From a bacterium (GTDB lineage: Bacteria > Patescibacteriota > Minisyncoccia > Minisyncoccales > MHMH01), in assembly GCA_030648815.1 (NCBI GenBank), contig JAUSHA010000005.1, positions 1 through 8,440 of the forward strand: a DNA stretch of 8,440 bases, in the 5' to 3' direction. The notes below the pieces were generated by a model. That model did no database searches. It worked only from the letters and a program-made list of their open reading frames with translations, and was not told where the DNA came from. The translations under genes and the position numbers were made by a program. Shown here piece by piece: positions 1-6,656 of this stretch (positions are counted from its first letter, which is position 1; each line of letters starts with the position of its first letter).

Positions 1-46
1 GCAACAGTGCTTCGATTTGCTCTTTGGCGAATATTCTTTTGCTCAT
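1..46 (-). CDS. IS first ORF (OrfA-like, DNA-binding), N-terminal fragment
   Basis: The ATG is at 46-44 on the minus strand, and 15 codons are visible before the window edge, starting MSKRIFAKEQIEALL. The same start occurs in the right-hand copy at 8364. I associate such N-termini with the helix-turn-helix OrfA proteins of IS3-like transposons that act with an rve-type OrfB transposase, but no catalytic region is visible here. There is no clear Shine-Dalgarno sequence before the ATG. The gene is cut by the window boundary, so intactness cannot be judged. Confidence 0.55.
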   Translation of the reverse strand, partial: MSKRIFAKEQIEALL

Positions 47-68
47 ATATTTAGTTGTTAATGATAAT

Positions 69-97
69 ATATTATCTCATCTGCTTTCCGAATACAA
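69..97 (-). promoter_or_regulatory. Possible IS promoter (left copy)
   Basis: On the minus strand TTGTAT, a 17-nt spacer and TAATAT lie upstream of the IS ORF start at 46. The -35 overlaps the T run of the IS-end hairpin. It is identical in sequence to the candidate at 8313-8341. Confidence 0.4.
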
Positions 98-127
98 AAA
101 AAGTGGACATTTTTGTGTCCACTTTTT
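96..127 (-). terminator. IS-end hairpin acting as a terminator for the minus-strand gene pair
   Basis: Arms 98-109 and 116-127 are perfect 12-nt inverted repeats (core GTGGACA/TGTCCAC with A5/T5 flanks) around a 6-nt loop. Read on the minus strand the stem is followed by an uninterrupted T run (complement of 96-102). It lies about 40 nt past the stop of the 61-aa gene, so it is well placed to end that transcript and shield the IS from read-through. Termination is inferred from structure only. Confidence 0.55.
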
Positions 128-166
128 GGGGTACAGATCAAATTTATCTCCCCGCTTTTTTATACG

Positions 167-352
167 CTAGTTAGCGCTTTCGTAGTAAATAGTTGTATTA
201 TGGAAAAAAGTGAAATTTCTTTTTTCACCGGTAGAGCTTTCGGTGACTCCGAGAATTTTGATATTCGGATTATTGCTGAACCAAGCATTCATCGCATCTT
301 CTATGGGAATACATTTAGTCTCTGAACCTGTTGAAAACATTTTAACCTGCAT
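167..352 (-). CDS. Small hypothetical protein, 61 aa
   Basis: I do not recognise this gene with certainty. It starts MQVKMFSTGSE and reads as a small soluble alpha/beta protein. A first strand (residues 2-7) is followed by a helix (about 17-26), a turn N-P-N (28-30), a second strand IKILGVT, and a final strand ending in IYYE. There is no signal peptide or membrane segment, and one cysteine (Cys14). Small proteins with a 'WxxxNPxIxI...' core are familiar to me as uncharacterised families, but I cannot name one. The start is supported by AAAGGAG six nt before the ATG. It follows the 175-aa gene by 49 nt on the same strand and ends before the IS-end hairpin, so the two are probably co-transcribed. 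A role linked to the neighbouring complex is only a guess from position. Confidence 0.75.
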   Translation of the reverse strand: MQVKMFSTGSETKCIPIEDAMNAWFSNNPNIKILGVTESSTGEKRNFTFFHNTTIYYESAN

Positions 353-401
353 TGATTACTCCTTTCTGTAATAATTTTTTATAAACCTTAACTAAAACAA
401 G

Positions 402-929
402 TTACGGAAACTCTCTAAAGGAGGTGGAGTAGAAAGACTCAACCCTCTCGCCGTTATTATAAAGGGTTATATTTCCGCCTCCGTATACGGAAAAATATAC
501 TTTATCGCCTTTCATTATTTTTCCAATCGGTGCGCCCGCAGAAAACCGGGCCACTTTTTTCATTCTAATCTTTCCTTTAATAATTTTCAGCTCACATACC
601 GACGTTTCCGATAGAAACCTTGCGAATATTGATACCGGATCACATTCTATAGTAATCCACGACTCCGATGTACCGGTCTCGCTGAAATCAATAATACCAA
701 AACGCAAGGTGCCATCACCGCATAACTCCGCTTCGTGAGCTTCATTATCCTTTCTCTCCACTAATTCTTTTCTATTCTCTGACGGAGGTAATGGCGTCCG
801 ATCTTTGTCCCACCTGTTACCGATCTTAGTTAATACGAGGACATCATCCCACTGCAATTCAGCATGACGCAAATAAGTACGTCTGACTTTTTTAAGACAG
901 TAAACCGCGCTTCTAGACCAAAAGATCAT
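402..929 (-). CDS. Hypothetical protein, 175 aa, divergent from the hyf-like operon
   Basis: I do not recognise this gene. The protein has no obvious signal peptide or membrane helix. The first 20 residues are basic and aromatic (Trp4, then KKVRR). The middle is rich in charged residues (about 45-70). The C-terminal half alternates hydrophobic and polar residues in a way that suggests beta-sheet and ends in glycine-rich turns (VYGGGNITLY). Cysteines are scattered, with no CxxC pair, so a metal site is not evident. The start is well supported: AGGAGGG lies five nt upstream of the ATG, and a near-consensus promoter sits further upstream at 971-999. It is probably the first gene of a two-gene minus-strand unit with the 61-aa gene. 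Because it diverges from the complex operon and shares its control region, a regulatory or accessory role is possible but unproven. Confidence 0.75.
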   Translation of the reverse strand: MIFWSRSAVYCLKKVRRTYLRHAELQWDDVLVLTKIGNRWDKDRTPLPPSENRKELVERKDNEAHEAELCGDGTLRFGIIDFSETGTSESWITIECDPVSIFARFLSETSVCELKIIKGKIRMKKVARFSAGAPIGKIMKGDKVYFSVYGGGNITLYNNGERVESFYSTSFREFP

Positions 930-970
930 TTATCCCTCCTTTTTGTTTAAGAACTTCTGTCTGACTAAAA

Positions 971-999
971 ATAATACCAAATGTCGTCGGGAAAGTCAA
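971..999 (-). promoter_or_regulatory. Sigma-70-type promoter for the minus-strand genes
   Basis: On the minus strand TTGACT (999-994), a 17-nt spacer and TATTAT (976-971) form a near-consensus promoter. The predicted start of transcription is near 964. That leaves a leader of about 35 nt containing the AGGAGGG ribosome site of the 175-aa gene. Confidence 0.65.
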
Positions 1000-1013
1000 G
1001 CTCGCAATTGACT
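994..1013. repeat. Inverted repeat formed by two -35 hexamers (possible operator)
   Basis: AGTCAA (994-999), eight nt, then TTGACT (1008-1013) are exact reverse complements. Each is the -35 box of one of two divergent promoters. The symmetry could simply come from two similar promoters, or it could be a dimeric regulator site covering both -35 boxes. Confidence 0.45.
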
Positions 1014-1036
1014 AAAGGGTTGGTTTGGAGTAATAT
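1008..1036 (+). promoter_or_regulatory. Sigma-70-type promoter for the hyf-like operon
   Basis: TTGACT (1008-1013), a 17-nt spacer and TAATAT (1031-1036) form a near-consensus promoter directly before hyfI. The -10 box ends 13 nt before the ATG at 1050. The predicted transcript would therefore begin around 1043 and have almost no leader. Confidence 0.6.
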
Positions 1037-1049
1037 TCGGAGTGAATAT

Positions 1050-1592
1050 ATGTCAAAATTAATTTCGCTTTTCGGATTGTATCCGAAAATATTTCTTACC
1101 CGCAGAACGCTGATAAGCCGCAAGGCGTTGAAATCAGACAGCGAAGTTTTTACGGTTGGACAAAGAATTCAAGGAAAAATTAAAAAACTTTTTAACGGTT
1201 CTCTGTCAATCAGAGAAGTTGACGCCGGCTCCACTAATGCCTGCGAACAAGAATTAACGGCTCTATCTAATACATTCTATGACATAGAACGCTTTGGTAT
1301 CCATTTTGTCGCCTCGCCCAGACATGCTGATATGCTAATGGTAACCGGTCCGGTTTCACGCAACATGAAAGAGGCGTTAATAAAAACTTATGAGGCCACG
1401 CCCGATCCTAAAATTATCGTAGCCGTAGGAGACGACGCTATTAACGGAGGAATTTTTAAGGGATCTTATGCGGTTTTAGACGGCGTAGATAAGGTCATAC
1501 CGGTAAATTATTACATACCGGGAGATCCTCCTTCTCCGAAAATAATCCTAAATTCTCTGCTCAAAATTCTTGAGGATAGGGACAGTGAATAA
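1050..1592 (+). CDS. hyfI: NuoB/HyfI-like small subunit of an Ehr-type complex, with [4Fe-4S] ligands lost
   Basis: This 180-aa peripheral subunit belongs to the NuoB / group 4 hydrogenase small-subunit family. In working relatives it carries the [4Fe-4S] cluster next to the active or quinone site. Family hallmarks are clear: IREVDAGS (about 54-61), YDIERFG, SPRHAD (89-94), a VTGPV stretch, and YEATPDPK before the third ligand region. The expected cysteines are mostly gone. The usual GSCNGC is GSTNAC (Thr62, Cys65), the usual GxC before xxxGG is GDD (Asp129), and the usual PGCPP is PGDPP (Asp159). A standard cluster is therefore very unlikely. I chose the ATG at 1050 because GGAG lies seven nt upstream. 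An ATG at 981 has no ribosome site and lies upstream of the predicted operon promoter. It is the first gene of the operon, and its stop is four nt before hyfB. Confidence 0.9.
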   Translation: MSKLISLFGLYPKIFLTRRTLISRKALKSDSEVFTVGQRIQGKIKKLFNGSLSIREVDAGSTNACEQELTALSNTFYDIERFGIHFVASPRHADMLMVTGPVSRNMKEALIKTYEATPDPKIIVAVGDDAINGGIFKGSYAVLDGVDKVIPVNYYIPGDPPSPKIILNSLLKILEDRDSE

Positions 1593-1596
1593 CTTT

Positions 1597-3618
1597 ATGC
1601 CAAATATTATTTCAATACAATTTGGTTTTTTGGGTTTGTTTATCTCCTTGGGCGTTGGCGCCGTCGGTTCCTTGATTTTCAGAAATAACGACCGATTAAG
1701 CAATTGGTGGGGAAATCTTTCGGCTATTGCCGGTTCGATTTTCGGCATTATTTCATCGCTTTCAATCATCACATCCGGCAATATTTTTTCTTACAATATC
1801 CCTACGTCATTCCCTCTTCTCTCTGTATCATTAAAAGTAGACGCCCTTTCGGCATTCTTCATCTTCGTGATTTCCCTGATTTCTCTTTTTGCGTCCATTT
1901 ACGCCATCGGCTATGTAAAACATTTTTATAAAAAATACAACATCGGCTCGCTGGAATTTTTCTACAATATCTTTATAGCCGGCATGATGCTGGTAGTCTC
2001 GGCCCATCAAGCTTTATTTTTCCTTATCAGCTGGGAGATAATGTCGGCGGCATCTTATTTCCTTGTCATCTTTGAGCGTAAAGAAAAAGAAAACATCAAA
2101 GCCGGCGCCATTTATTTTATAATGACCCATATGGGCACCGCTTTCATAATTTCGCTCTTCCTTATATTATATAAATTTACCGGCTCCTTTGATTTTGAAA
2201 CAATCAAAAACAGCGCCGCACTGATTCCATCGCTTGCCCTGAATACTATATTCATTCTCGGCCTTATCGGCTTTGGCGCCAAAGCCGGGATCATACCGCT
2301 TCATATCTGGCTGCCCAACGCCCACCCGGCCGCGCCCTCTCATGTTTCCGCCTTAATGTCCGGCGTGATGATTAAGACCGGCATATATATGTTGATAAGA
2401 TTATTCTGGGACATGCTCCCGCATGATACTTTTTGGTGGGGAATTGCTGTTTTAATTATCGGCTCCGTTTCTTCTATTTTGGGGGTTCTCTACGCCCTTA
2501 CGGAACACGATATAAAAAAATTGCTGGCCTATCATAGCATTGAAAACATCGGCATCATTTTGTTGGGATTCGGCAGCGCTTTGACATTCTACAGTTTGGG
2601 TCTTAATTCGCTGGCTATTCTCGGAATTATCGCCAGTCTTTTTCATATTCTTAATCATGCCGTATTTAAAGCGCTACTTTTCCTCGGCGCCGGATCGGTG
2701 GTGAGCCAGACGCATACGCGCAATATTGAAGAATACGGCGGCCTGATTAAGCTTATGCCCTACACCGGCCTATTTTTCCTGATTGGTTCCATGGCTATTT
2801 CCGCCCTGCCGCCCTTTAACGGTTTCGCCAGCGAATGGCTCACCTTCCAAGCTCTTTTCCAGGGAATGCAAACATTAAATACCGTAGCAAGGGGCGTATT
2901 TATTTTAGCGGCCGGCTCCCTGGCCTTTACCGGCGGATTGGCCGCAGCCTGCTTTGTCAAAGCTTTTGGCATAACTTTTCTTGCCAGGCCGCGCAGCGAA
3001 AAAGCCAAACATGCTAAAGAATCAGGCATCTCTTTGCGCATCGGCATGGCCGGCTTAGCCATTCTTGCTTTGCTCTTTGGAATATTTTCCGGCCCGATTT
3101 CTTCATTGCTTTCAAAGATAGCCGGAGGCGAATCGCCTTTGATATCGGAAAATTACGGCATGCAGCTGAAAAACGGCTTTGCAACGGTTTCAATGCCGGC
3201 TATTTTTATAATCCTGGTTTTAGCCTTGGCCTCGGTGGTTGTCGCCGTCTTTATTGCGGCCGGTAAAAGAAAAATAAAAAACGGCATCACCTGGGACTGC
3301 GGCTCGGATTTATCTCCCAGGATGGAAATTACTTCCACCGGCTTTGCCCGTTCCATAATAACTATCTTTGGAGGAATACTTAAACCGACCAGACAAACCG
3401 ACGTTGAATATCATGACGCCAATATGCGTTATTTTCCAAAATTTAAAAATATTTCTTTGGGCATAAACGATGTTTACTCGGCCTATATTTATGGGCCCCT
3501 GGAAAAAACCGCTGAAGCAATCGCCAACGCCGCCAGAAAAATTCAAAGCGGCAACATTAACGCCTATATCTTTTATATTTTTATAGTGCTCATCGCTTTA
3601 TTATTATTCGCCGTCTAA
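1597..3618 (+). CDS. hyfB: HyfB-like antiporter subunit (NuoL/M/N family) of the membrane arm
   Basis: This 673-aa polytopic membrane protein belongs to the proton-translocating antiporter family and is close in length to Escherichia coli HyfB as I recall it. Key ion-path residues are present. Glu147 is in SWEIMSAASYF, Lys229 in GAKAGIIPLHIWLPNAH, Lys260 in SGVMIKTG, Lys307-Lys308 in the DIKKLLAYHSIENIG loop helix, Lys358 in NHAVFKALLFLGAG, and Glu413 in FNGFASEWL. The C-terminus has the HyfB-type extension, with TWDCG at about 565-569 followed by a soluble stretch and a last transmembrane helix. I chose the ATG at 1597, four nt past the hyfI stop, because hyfC and hyfF also start four nt after the previous stop. 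GTG 1585 (GAGG nine nt upstream) and TTG 1570 are alternatives that would add 4 or 9 residues. It likely moves protons or sodium ions. Confidence 0.93.
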   Translation: MPNIISIQFGFLGLFISLGVGAVGSLIFRNNDRLSNWWGNLSAIAGSIFGIISSLSIITSGNIFSYNIPTSFPLLSVSLKVDALSAFFIFVISLISLFASIYAIGYVKHFYKKYNIGSLEFFYNIFIAGMMLVVSAHQALFFLISWEIMSAASYFLVIFERKEKENIKAGAIYFIMTHMGTAFIISLFLILYKFTGSFDFETIKNSAALIPSLALNTIFILGLIGFGAKAGIIPLHIWLPNAHPAAPSHVSALMSGVMIKTGIYMLIRLFWDMLPHDTFWWGIAVLIIGSVSSILGVLYALTEHDIKKLLAYHSIENIGIILLGFGSALTFYSLGLNSLAILGIIASLFHILNHAVFKALLFLGAGSVVSQTHTRNIEEYGGLIKLMPYTGLFFLIGSMAISALPPFNGFASEWLTFQALFQGMQTLNTVARGVFILAAGSLAFTGGLAAACFVKAFGITFLARPRSEKAKHAKESGISLRIGMAGLAILALLFGIFSGPISSLLSKIAGGESPLISENYGMQLKNGFATVSMPAIFIILVLALASVVVAVFIAAGKRKIKNGITWDCGSDLSPRMEITSTGFARSIITIFGGILKPTRQTDVEYHDANMRYFPKFKNISLGINDVYSAYIYGPLEKTAEAIANAARKIQSGNINAYIFYIFIVLIALLLFAV

Positions 3619-3622
3619 AATT

Positions 3623-4561
3623 ATGGAAATATTATCCTGGACAATTCAATTGGCTTTTGTGCCGGCGATGTCGCCGCTCTTTATCGGCATAGTCCGCAAA
3701 ATAAAAGCCTTGATGCAAAATCGCCAAGGAGCTGATATCTTTCAGCCGTACAGAGATTTGCGAAAACTATTCCATAAAGATGAAGTCATAAGCCAAGACG
3801 CTTCCTGGATATTTTCCTTAGCGCCGTATTTGGTTTTCGCAACCACCCTGATTATCGGTGCGGGCATCCCGATATTCACGCTGTTTTTCGGCAGTATCAT
3901 ACCGAGCGATTTCTTGGCTTTAATCTACCTGCTGGCATTCGGCACTTTCTGGCTGGCGCTTTCCGGCATTGATGTCGGCAGCTCCTTTGGAGGATTCGGA
4001 TCAAGCCGCGAAATGACCCTATCGGCGATAGCTGAAGGCGGACTGATATTCTCGGTCCTCTCCTTGTCCATCTTATCGCACACCACCAACCTTTTCGGAA
4101 TTTCAAGCTTTATTTTATCGCTCGGTTTCTCTCGTTTTGCAATCGTAATCGGTTTGGCGTTTTTCGCATTTTTAATTGCGCTTCTCGCCGAAAACAGCCG
4201 CTTCCCGTTTGATAATCCGGCGACCCACCTTGAATTAACCATGGTCCACGAAGCAATGATACTTGAATATTCAGGAAAAAGATTGGCGCTTATGGAATGG
4301 GCCGCAGCCAATAAATTTTTGATATTTATTTTGCTCGCCGCCAACCTATTCTTTCCGTGGGGAATAGCCGGCTCGCTTGGAATAATAAGCATTCTTTCCG
4401 CGCTCGGCATTCTAACGGCCAAAATTTTAATTTTATGCGCTTTTGTCGGCATACTTGAATCAACTATCGCAAAATACAGATTTTTCAGATTGCCCGATCT
4501 TTTATTCACTTCTTTCGTCATCAGCGCGATAGTAATTGAATTAATCATCCAAATACAATGA
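3623..4561 (+). CDS. hyfC: HyfC-like (NuoH family) membrane connector subunit
   Basis: This 312-aa membrane protein of the NuoH/HyfC family anchors the peripheral arm and links it to the antiporter-like subunits. It shows the family's first cytoplasmic loop (RKIKALMQNRQGADIFQPYRD, about 25-45), SSREM at 127-131, ENSRFPFD at 190-197, and the signature DNPATHLELTMVHEAM at 197-212 followed by LEYSGKRLALMEWA. In complex I the matching region forms the quinone cavity and the start of the charged path into the membrane. Glu130, Glu190, Glu204 and Glu210 are candidates for that path. In this complex, what occupies the cavity is unknown. The ATG is four nt after the hyfB stop with no visible Shine-Dalgarno sequence, which suggests translational coupling. 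Its TGA stop overlaps the next ATG. Confidence 0.93.
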   Translation: MEILSWTIQLAFVPAMSPLFIGIVRKIKALMQNRQGADIFQPYRDLRKLFHKDEVISQDASWIFSLAPYLVFATTLIIGAGIPIFTLFFGSIIPSDFLALIYLLAFGTFWLALSGIDVGSSFGGFGSSREMTLSAIAEGGLIFSVLSLSILSHTTNLFGISSFILSLGFSRFAIVIGLAFFAFLIALLAENSRFPFDNPATHLELTMVHEAMILEYSGKRLALMEWAAANKFLIFILLAANLFFPWGIAGSLGIISILSALGILTAKILILCAFVGILESTIAKYRFFRLPDLLFTSFVISAIVIELIIQIQ

Positions 4562-5211
4562 CACCCACCCTTTCTCAAATTTTATTCATCACGAATACCT
4601 TGTCGTTTGCGACGATAATTTTTATGCATTTGGCAAAGAAAAACTCGCAGCTGGTTTCTCTTTACGCCGGACAATCAATCCTCACCGTTGCCCTGCTTTA
4701 CTTTTCGTCGCCCGATGGCTTGCCGTATTACCTGGCGTTAACCTTACTGATCACTCTTATAGTAAAAGTATTAGCCGCTCCCTATTTCTTTATGAAATTC
4801 ATTAAAAAAAGCCAAATGAAATTCGCGTCCAATGTTTATCTGAACACGCCCCTGACGCTGATGGCTATAGCCGCTCTAATTGTAATCGCCTTTTCCCAAT
4901 TTAAACCGCTTACGGCCGCCGCTCCGGGCAATGAAAATTCGTTATTGCTTTCCATCGCCATTATTTTCATATCTTTCCTTTTAATAATAAACCGCAAAGG
5001 AGCCCTCTCGCAGATATTCGGGGTCTTATCGCTTGAAAACGGCATAGTGTCATTTGCCGCCTTAGCCGGGTTGGAAGAAACATTTAGTTTGAGAATCGGC
5101 ATAATATTCGATATTTCCGTCTGGATTATCATCGCCACGATTTTCGTCTCAATGATTCACAAACAATTCGGATCGCTTGATGTAACAACCATGAAACATT
5201 TAAAAGATTAA
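4558..5211 (+). CDS. hyfE: HyfE-like membrane subunit (NuoK-related C-terminal part)
   Basis: This 217-aa protein matches the length of HyfE (about 216 aa in Escherichia coli as I recall) and contains about six hydrophobic segments. The C-terminal half carries the HyfE signature. GVLSLENGIVSFA places Glu160 in a membrane helix at the position of the conserved NuoK glutamate, followed by GIIFDISVWIIIATIFVSMIH and FGSLDVTTMKHLK. Glu160 is a plausible proton-carrying residue. The protein would sit between the HyfC-like connector and the antiporter-like subunits. Its ATG overlaps the TGA of hyfC (ATGA), a common arrangement for coupled translation, and no Shine-Dalgarno sequence is needed or seen. 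Confidence 0.9.
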   Translation: MTPTLSQILFITNTLSFATIIFMHLAKKNSQLVSLYAGQSILTVALLYFSSPDGLPYYLALTLLITLIVKVLAAPYFFMKFIKKSQMKFASNVYLNTPLTLMAIAALIVIAFSQFKPLTAAAPGNENSLLLSIAIIFISFLLIINRKGALSQIFGVLSLENGIVSFAALAGLEETFSLRIGIIFDISVWIIIATIFVSMIHKQFGSLDVTTMKHLKD

Positions 5212-5215
5212 TCTT

Positions 5216-6655
5216 ATGTTTATAATTTTAATTATCTCCGCGCCACTAATAACCGCTCTCCTGTCGCTCTTGATAAGGTCGCGCTTTTTAGTATTTGAAA
5301 TTTTAACTATCTTGTCTGCCGCCATTGAGCTGGCATCCGCTATATTGATTGTCCCTCGCGTAATTTCCAACGGCTCGTATTCAATCGGCTCGTATTTCTC
5401 CATTGATGCCTTGGGTGCCATATTAATGCTGATAATTTCCGTCATCGGATTAGCGGCCTCCTTATATTCAATCGGTTATATCAGAAGAGAAGTTGCCAAA
5501 CAAATTATCGGTTTTCACCGGGTAAAACAATACTACATTTTTTTAAACTTTTTTATACTGGCGATGTTTTCAGCCGTTTTTACCACCAGCCCGATTATCA
5601 TGTGGATCGGCATAGAAGCGACCACTCTATCAACGGCATTTCTGATCAGTTTTTACAATAAACCGTCGGCTACCGAAGCCGCTTGGAAATACCTCATCGT
5701 CAACTCCGTAGGGTTGCTTTTGGGATTTTTGGGCATCATGCTTTTTCAAACGGCGGCCATAGGAACTCCGGGCATATCAAATTGGCATTTTATTTTAGCT
5801 AACGCTTCCTCGTTAAATCCTTTCATCGCAAAAATTGCCTTTATTTTCATATTGATAGGCTACGGCACTAAAGTCGGGCTGGCCCCCATGCATACTTGGC
5901 TACCTGACGCTCACAGCAAGGCTCCCGTGCCCATAAGCAGCCTTCTTTCGGGCGTATTGCTTAATGTTGCCTTCCTGGCCATTCTGCGCTTTAAGGCGGT
6001 GACTGATGCCGCGGTTGGCCAAGCCTTCTCGCAAAATTTATTGATATTTTTCGGCATAATCTCAATCTCCCTGGCCGCATTCATTATTTTCGCCCAAAAA
6101 AATTATAAAAGGCTTCTGGCTTATTCCAGTATTGAACATATGGGCATCATATCGCTCGGGTTCGGATTCGGAGGCATAGGGGTTTTCGCCGGACTGCTTC
6201 ACATGATCTACCATTCCCTTGCCAAATCAATATTGTTCTTGGCTTCGGGCAGTATATTCTTAAAATACAGCTCGACAAAAATAATCAACGCAAAAGGCGT
6301 TTTATCGGTGCTGCCGATTAGCGGTATTATTTTTCTTATTGGATTCTTAGCCATTACGGGCGTTCCGCCGTTCGGCACATTCCTGACTGAATTTTATATT
6401 TTATCCGCCGGCATGATTCAGCATCCGGTAATAACCATCGTGGCGCTTTTGGCGCTTATTGTTGCTTTCGTCGGATTTCTTAAAAATACCCATTCCATGA
6501 TTTTTGGCGAAGCTCCCGAAACAATCAGCAAGGGAGAAGCGAATAAGTGGGTCGTCGTGCCTCCCTTGTGCTTGGTTGCGATATTGCTGGTTTTAAGTTT
6601 CTACCTGCCCCAATTTGTAAAATTACTGATAAATTCAGCCGCTTTAATTTACTAA
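5216..6655 (+). CDS. hyfF: HyfF-like antiporter subunit (NuoN/L/M family) of the membrane arm
   Basis: This 479-aa polytopic protein is the second antiporter-like subunit. Recognisable family elements are SIDALGAIL near residue 63, WIGIEATTLSTAF with Glu134, and YGTKVGLAPMHTWLPDAHSKAP with Lys219. These are followed by SSLLSGVLLNVAF, YKRLLAYSSIEHMGIISLGFG with Lys298, and GVPPFGTFLTEFYI. The asparagine in LLN, where HyfB has Lys260, is as I remember from HyfF proteins. The spread of charged residues supports a working ion half-channel. It is somewhat shorter than Escherichia coli HyfF (about 526 aa), and the shortfall may be at the C-terminus. It starts four nt after the hyfE stop, and one nt separates its stop from the hyfG ATG. 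A separate HyfD-type third antiporter subunit is absent from the operon. Confidence 0.92.
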   Translation: MFIILIISAPLITALLSLLIRSRFLVFEILTILSAAIELASAILIVPRVISNGSYSIGSYFSIDALGAILMLIISVIGLAASLYSIGYIRREVAKQIIGFHRVKQYYIFLNFFILAMFSAVFTTSPIIMWIGIEATTLSTAFLISFYNKPSATEAAWKYLIVNSVGLLLGFLGIMLFQTAAIGTPGISNWHFILANASSLNPFIAKIAFIFILIGYGTKVGLAPMHTWLPDAHSKAPVPISSLLSGVLLNVAFLAILRFKAVTDAAVGQAFSQNLLIFFGIISISLAAFIIFAQKNYKRLLAYSSIEHMGIISLGFGFGGIGVFAGLLHMIYHSLAKSILFLASGSIFLKYSSTKIINAKGVLSVLPISGIIFLIGFLAITGVPPFGTFLTEFYILSAGMIQHPVITIVALLALIVAFVGFLKNTHSMIFGEAPETISKGEANKWVVVPPLCLVAILLVLSFYLPQFVKLLINSAALIY

Positions 6656-6656
6656 T

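Larger units (their letters stand above)
1..140 (-). mobile_element. Insertion sequence, left copy, partial (5' end only, pointing out of the window)
   Basis: The reverse complement of 1-141 matches 8269-8409 at 140 of 141 positions with no gap; the only difference is 111 versus 8299. Read outward, the element starts at 140 with TGATCTGTACCCC followed by AGTGGACA. This resembles the terminal inverted repeats of IS3-family elements as I remember them (TGA start, GTGGACA block). After the terminus come a hairpin (98-127), a possible promoter (69-97) and an ORF start at 46. The rest of the element lies beyond position 1, so neither its other end nor a target-site duplication can be seen. The family assignment is from memory and is moderate in confidence. 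Confidence 0.75.

Noticed and set aside
165..176. CGCTA/TAGCG palindrome at the end of the 61-aa gene
   Set aside because: The stem is five bp with a two-nt loop and no T run follows it on the minus strand. The IS-end hairpin is a far better terminator.
981..1049. Upstream in-frame ATG (981) extending HyfI by 23 residues
   Set aside because: There is no ribosome site before it, the added residues do not look like the family, and it lies upstream of the predicted promoter. The ATG at 1050 has GGAG at good spacing.
1570..1596. TTG (1570) and GTG (1585) as hyfB starts
   Set aside because: The TTG lacks a ribosome site. The GTG has GAGG nine nt upstream and remains possible, but the ATG at 1597 matches the four-nt junction pattern of hyfC and hyfF.
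4559..4561. Recoded TGA (as in some candidate phyla)
   Set aside because: The TGA falls exactly at the expected end of hyfC and overlaps the hyfE ATG, and no in-frame TGA interrupts any gene.
3925..4578. 217-codon open frame on the minus strand across hyfC
   Set aside because: It is the antisense of a strongly conserved gene, its product is basic and low in family-like features, and it has no supporting signals.
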